A stretch of DNA of 32,263 nucleotides from Lachnospiraceae bacterium UBA3821 (GTDB lineage: Bacteria > Bacillota > Clostridia > Lachnospirales > Lachnospiraceae). The stretch's first letter is position 1. Each line of letters opens with the position of its first letter. The notes beneath the pieces are model-generated. The model saw only the letters and a list, made by a program, of their open reading frames with translations. It ran no database searches and was not told the origin of the DNA. The translations under genes and the position numbers were made by a program. The DNA is taken from positions 1 to 32,263 of the forward strand of contig DFDT01000057.1 of NCBI GenBank assembly GCA_002368865.1, written 5' to 3'. Positions 31,145 to 32,263 of this stretch are shown piece after piece.

Positions 31145-31438
31145 ATGGCAAATTTGATTGATGACGAGACCATAGAGTATGTGGGGATTCTGGCGAAACT
31201 GGAGCTTTCGGATGAGGAGAAGGATCGGGCGAAGCAGGATATGACGAAGATGCTGGATTATATTGATCAGCTGAATGAACTGGATACCACAGAGGTGGAG
31301 CCCATGTCCCACATTTTTCAAGTGGAGAATGTATTCCGCGAGGATGAGGTGACAAACGGAGATATGCGGGAGGCCGTTCTGGCAAATGCACCGGAAGAAA
31401 AGGACGGTATGTTTGTGGTGCCGCAGACCTTTGAGTGA
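31145..31438 (+). CDS. gatC: Asp/Glu-tRNA amidotransferase subunit C
   Basis: A 97-residue belt subunit that holds GatA and GatB together in the GatCAB amidotransferase. Typical features are the helical N-terminus [24 protein letters not shown], the central [19 protein letters not shown] with the conserved EP, and the C-terminal [24 protein letters not shown] at 31135-31139 precedes the ATG at 31145. The gap from aspS is 38 bases and that to gatA 22 bases, so all three genes should be co-transcribed. Confidence 0.93.
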   Translation: MANLIDDETIEYVGILAKLELSDEEKDRAKQDMTKMLDYIDQLNELDTTEVEPMSHIFQVENVFREDEVTNGDMREAVLANAPEEKDGMFVVPQTFE

Positions 31439-31460
31439 TAACGGTAAAAGAGGGAAAAGT

Positions 31461-32263
31461 ATGAGTATATTGGATTACACGGCGGTAGAACTGTCGGATC
31501 AGATTAAGCGGGGCGAAATAAAAGTGACGGATGCAGTGGAGGCTGTCTTTGCACAGATCGACGGGCGGGAGAAGGAGTTAAACTGCTATGTCACACTGCG
31601 GAAAGAGCGTGCATTGGAACAGGCGAAGATCGTGCAGGCAAAGATTGACGCAGGAGAACTTACCGGACCGCTTGCGGGAGTGCCTTTTGCCATCAAGGAT
31701 AATATGTGTACCAAAGGGACACGTACAACCTGTTCCTCCAAAATTCTGGAGAATTTTGTACCTGCCTACAGTGCCACGGCAGTGGAAAAGCTGGAAGCGG
31801 CAGGTGCGGTCATCATCGGCAAGACGAATATGGATGAGTTCGCCATGGGGAGCACCACGGAGACATCCTATTATGGGGTGACAAAGAATCCACACAATAC
31901 AGAGCATGTGCCCGGGGGGTCCTCGGGCGGTTCGGCAGCGGCGGTGGCAGCAGGAGAATGCTTTGCGGCGTTGGGATCCGATACCGGTGGTTCCATCAGA
32001 CAGCCTGCATCTCACTGCGGTGTGGTGGGCATGAAACCCACCTACGGAACGGTGTCCCGGTATGGTCTGATCGCCTATGGATCTTCGCTGGATCAGATCG
32101 GACCGTTGGCAAAGGATGTGCGGGACTGTGCTGCCATTCTGGAGGTGATCGCCGGGCGGGATGAGAAAGATTCCACGTCCATGAGCCGGGAAAATGGGCA
32201 GGGTACAGATTTTACATCGGCTCTGCAGGAGGATATACAGGGGATGCGCATCGGCATTCCCAG
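31461..32263 (+). CDS. gatA: Asp/Glu-tRNA amidotransferase subunit A, 5' part
   Basis: The amidase subunit that frees ammonia from glutamine and channels it to GatB, which converts Asp-tRNA(Asn) or Glu-tRNA(Gln) to the amide forms. The gene runs off the right edge after 267 codons. The amidase catalytic triad is complete at the positions known from Staphylococcus GatA: Lys79 in PFAIKDN, Ser154 in PGGSSGGS and Ser178 in [10 protein letters not shown]. The N-terminus [20 protein letters not shown] and [16 protein letters not shown] are also characteristic. AGAGGGA at 31449-31455 is the ribosome site. gatB is expected just beyond the window. Confidence 0.94.
   Translation, partial: MSILDYTAVELSDQIKRGEIKVTDAVEAVFAQIDGREKELNCYVTLRKERALEQAKIVQAKIDAGELTGPLAGVPFAIKDNMCTKGTRTTCSSKILENFVPAYSATAVEKLEAAGAVIIGKTNMDEFAMGSTTETSYYGVTKNPHNTEHVPGGSSGGSAAAVAAGECFAALGSDTGGSIRQPASHCGVVGMKPTYGTVSRYGLIAYGSSLDQIGPLAKDVRDCAAILEVIAGRDEKDSTSMSRENGQGTDFTSALQEDIQGMRIGIP

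Noticed and set aside
29547..31391. A 614-codon open frame on the minus strand
   Set aside because: It lies antisense to aspS and gatC, which have full catalytic motifs. Its predicted protein is rich in His, Leu and Arg without recognisable domains, as expected for the complement of a coding region, and it lacks a ribosome site.

Overview
The window looks like chromosomal DNA of a Lachnospiraceae-type member of the Clostridia. Points in favour are a T-box-controlled aspS-gatCA cluster, an alpha-type glutamine synthetase followed by an ANTAR regulator, LL-diaminopimelate aminotransferase, strong AGGAGG-type ribosome binding sites, occasional TTG starts, and a compact Tad-like pilus locus. This assignment rests on gene content and is not a database match.

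Region 1 (1-8901, + strand) is the distal part of a Tad/Flp-type secretion or pilus operon. It contains the 3' end of a CpaF-type ATPase, TadB-like and TadC-like membrane proteins, a short Flp-like pilin, two TadE-like pseudopilins, a CpaB-like SAF protein, a 1349-residue exported multidomain protein, and a divergent A24 prepilin peptidase. Genes overlap or lie within about 60 bases of each other.

Region 2 (8921-15348, + strand) begins with a clear promoter and a GT2 glycosyltransferase. A compact run of housekeeping genes follows: hisC-like aminotransferase, COG2426-type membrane protein, SAM methyltransferase, hslO (Hsp33) and nadE. A small membrane-anchored FMN-binding-like gene converges on nadE.

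Region 3 (15929-20111, + strand) is glnA, an ANTAR-domain regulator, dapF and dapL. It is driven by a near-consensus promoter. The leader has a 14-bp intrinsic terminator whose 5' arm can instead form a 5-bp hairpin with an A1/G4 hexaloop, the signature bound by ANTAR proteins. The operon therefore appears to be controlled by antitermination through its own second gene. It ends at a strong terminator that lies inside the coding sequence of the convergent downstream gene.

Region 4 (20056-28827) is mixed accessory DNA. It holds an unknown Cys-rich membrane protein, a zinc-ribbon/acidic-tail membrane protein, an Rpn/PD-(D/E)XK nuclease-like gene with an in-frame 12-bp repeat, an ADP-ribosylglycohydrolase, an AraC regulator, two GNAT acetyltransferases, an AT-richer gene of unknown function, a NUDIX hydrolase, a frameshifted XRE/AbrB regulator and an acyltransferase-3 membrane protein.

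Region 5 (28980-32263) is a T-box leader followed by aspS, gatC and the start of gatA. The specifier position of the T-box reads AAC (Asn), with GAA overlapping it, rather than an Asp codon. This fits an operon whose job is to make Asn-tRNA(Asn) by the indirect route of Asp-tRNA(Asn) followed by GatCAB amidation. The two most interesting signals are this T-box and the ANTAR-type leader of glnA. I saw no rRNA, tRNA, CRISPR array or insertion sequence.
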